In this document: piece after piece, positions 63,772 through 64,000 of the stretch
How positions within the stretch are numbered: the stretch's first letter is position 1
How the letters are laid out: each line of letters begins with the position of its first letter
NCBI RefSeq assembly: GCF_029697505.1
Contig: NZ_JARJEF010000002.1
Span: forward strand, 496,001-560,000
Origin: Pseudophaeobacter profundi
Lineage (GTDB): Bacteria; Pseudomonadota; Alphaproteobacteria; Rhodobacterales; Rhodobacteraceae
DNA length: 64,000 nt
Direction of reading: 5' to 3'
Notes under the pieces: model-generated
Seen by the model: only the letters and a program-made list of their open reading frames with translations
What the model was told of the DNA's origin: nothing
The model's database searches: none
Translations under genes and position numbers: made by a program

Positions 63772-64000
63772 CCGCCCCCGCAGCCCTGAAAGTCATAGAC
63801 CTGCACAAGAGATTTGGCGCACATGAGGTCATCAAAGGCGTGTCCCTTGAGGCGCAAAAGGGCGAGGTAATTGCCATTCTTGGTGCATCGGGCTCTGGCA
63901 AGAGCACCTTTTTGCGCTGCATCAACTTGCTCGAGACGCCGAACTCCGGCGAGGTCTGGCTGGCAGGCGAGCAGATGCGAATGACGCAGAACCGCCGGGG
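63768..64000 (+). CDS. Amino-acid-type ABC transporter ATP-binding protein, cut by window edge
   Basis: The first 77 residues of an ABC ATPase of the polar amino acid/opine family (HisP, GlnQ, OccP type) are present. The Walker A motif is LGASGSGKSTFLRCINLLE. The start is an ATG after CAGGAGG, overlapping the previous stop by 4 bp. The rest lies beyond the window. Its position means the imported compound is probably the substrate of the three-component oxidoreductase. Confidence 0.9.
   Translation, partial: MTAPAALKVIDLHKRFGAHEVIKGVSLEAQKGEVIAILGASGSGKSTFLRCINLLETPNSGEVWLAGEQMRMTQNRR

Overview
The window looks like a chromosomal stretch from a marine alphaproteobacterium of the family Rhodobacteraceae (Roseobacter group). 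The grounds are high-GC coding DNA, dense operons with ATGA-type overlaps, an RSP_2648-type PIN protein, a DksA whose zinc finger has lost three of four cysteines, a two-component NorCB with NnrS and NnrU, and an EnuR/UehABC/EutABC ectoine locus laid out much as in Ruegeria. The genus cannot be fixed from the sequence alone. I saw no rRNA, tRNA, CRISPR array or intact insertion sequence.

Region 1 (1-35 kb) is mostly housekeeping: argS (cut by the window edge), a YciI-like protein, dGTPase, erpA, exonuclease III, a flavin monooxygenase, dksA, a MoxR ATPase with a CoxE-like VWA partner (separated by a DUF2927 lipoprotein and a 55-aa membrane protein), an M48 protease, a luciferase-like monooxygenase, a PIN protein, an rRNA methyltransferase and glnE. 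It continues with a secreted caspase-like protein, a nitroreductase, parE, a thioesterase, a HExxH lipoprotein, lolD with its permease, an Old Yellow Enzyme, a SpoIIAA-like protein, prpE, an amidase, nadK and glyA.

Region 2 (36.3-47.7 kb) is a partial denitrification and NO-response island: a Crp/Fnr-type (NnrR/DNR-like) regulator, a divergent DUF1858 protein, norCBQD, two small membrane proteins, nnrU, nnrS, pseudoazurin, nirK and nirV. It can take nitrite to N2O with pseudoazurin as the likely electron donor. Nitrate reductase and N2O reductase are not in the window. Four FNR/NnrR-like boxes lie at similar distances upstream of norC/DUF1858, nirK, pseudoazurin and a 65-aa membrane protein. 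That 65-aa protein resembles the 74-aa protein encoded between norD and nnrU.

Region 3 (47.9-59.3 kb) is an ectoine/hydroxyectoine uptake and breakdown cluster: enuR, uehABC (TRAP transporter), usp, eutABC, asnC, ssd (doeC) and atf (doeD). The ring-opening hydrolase and deacetylase (doeA/eutD and doeB/eutE), usually found between eutC and asnC, are absent from the window.

Region 4 (59.3-64 kb) begins with about 0.7 kb of sequence that carries no convincing full-length gene. It continues with a LysR regulator divergent from a three-component FAD/2Fe-2S/FAD oxidoreductase of the opine oxidase or HcnABC type, coupled to an amino-acid-type ABC ATPase that runs off the window edge.
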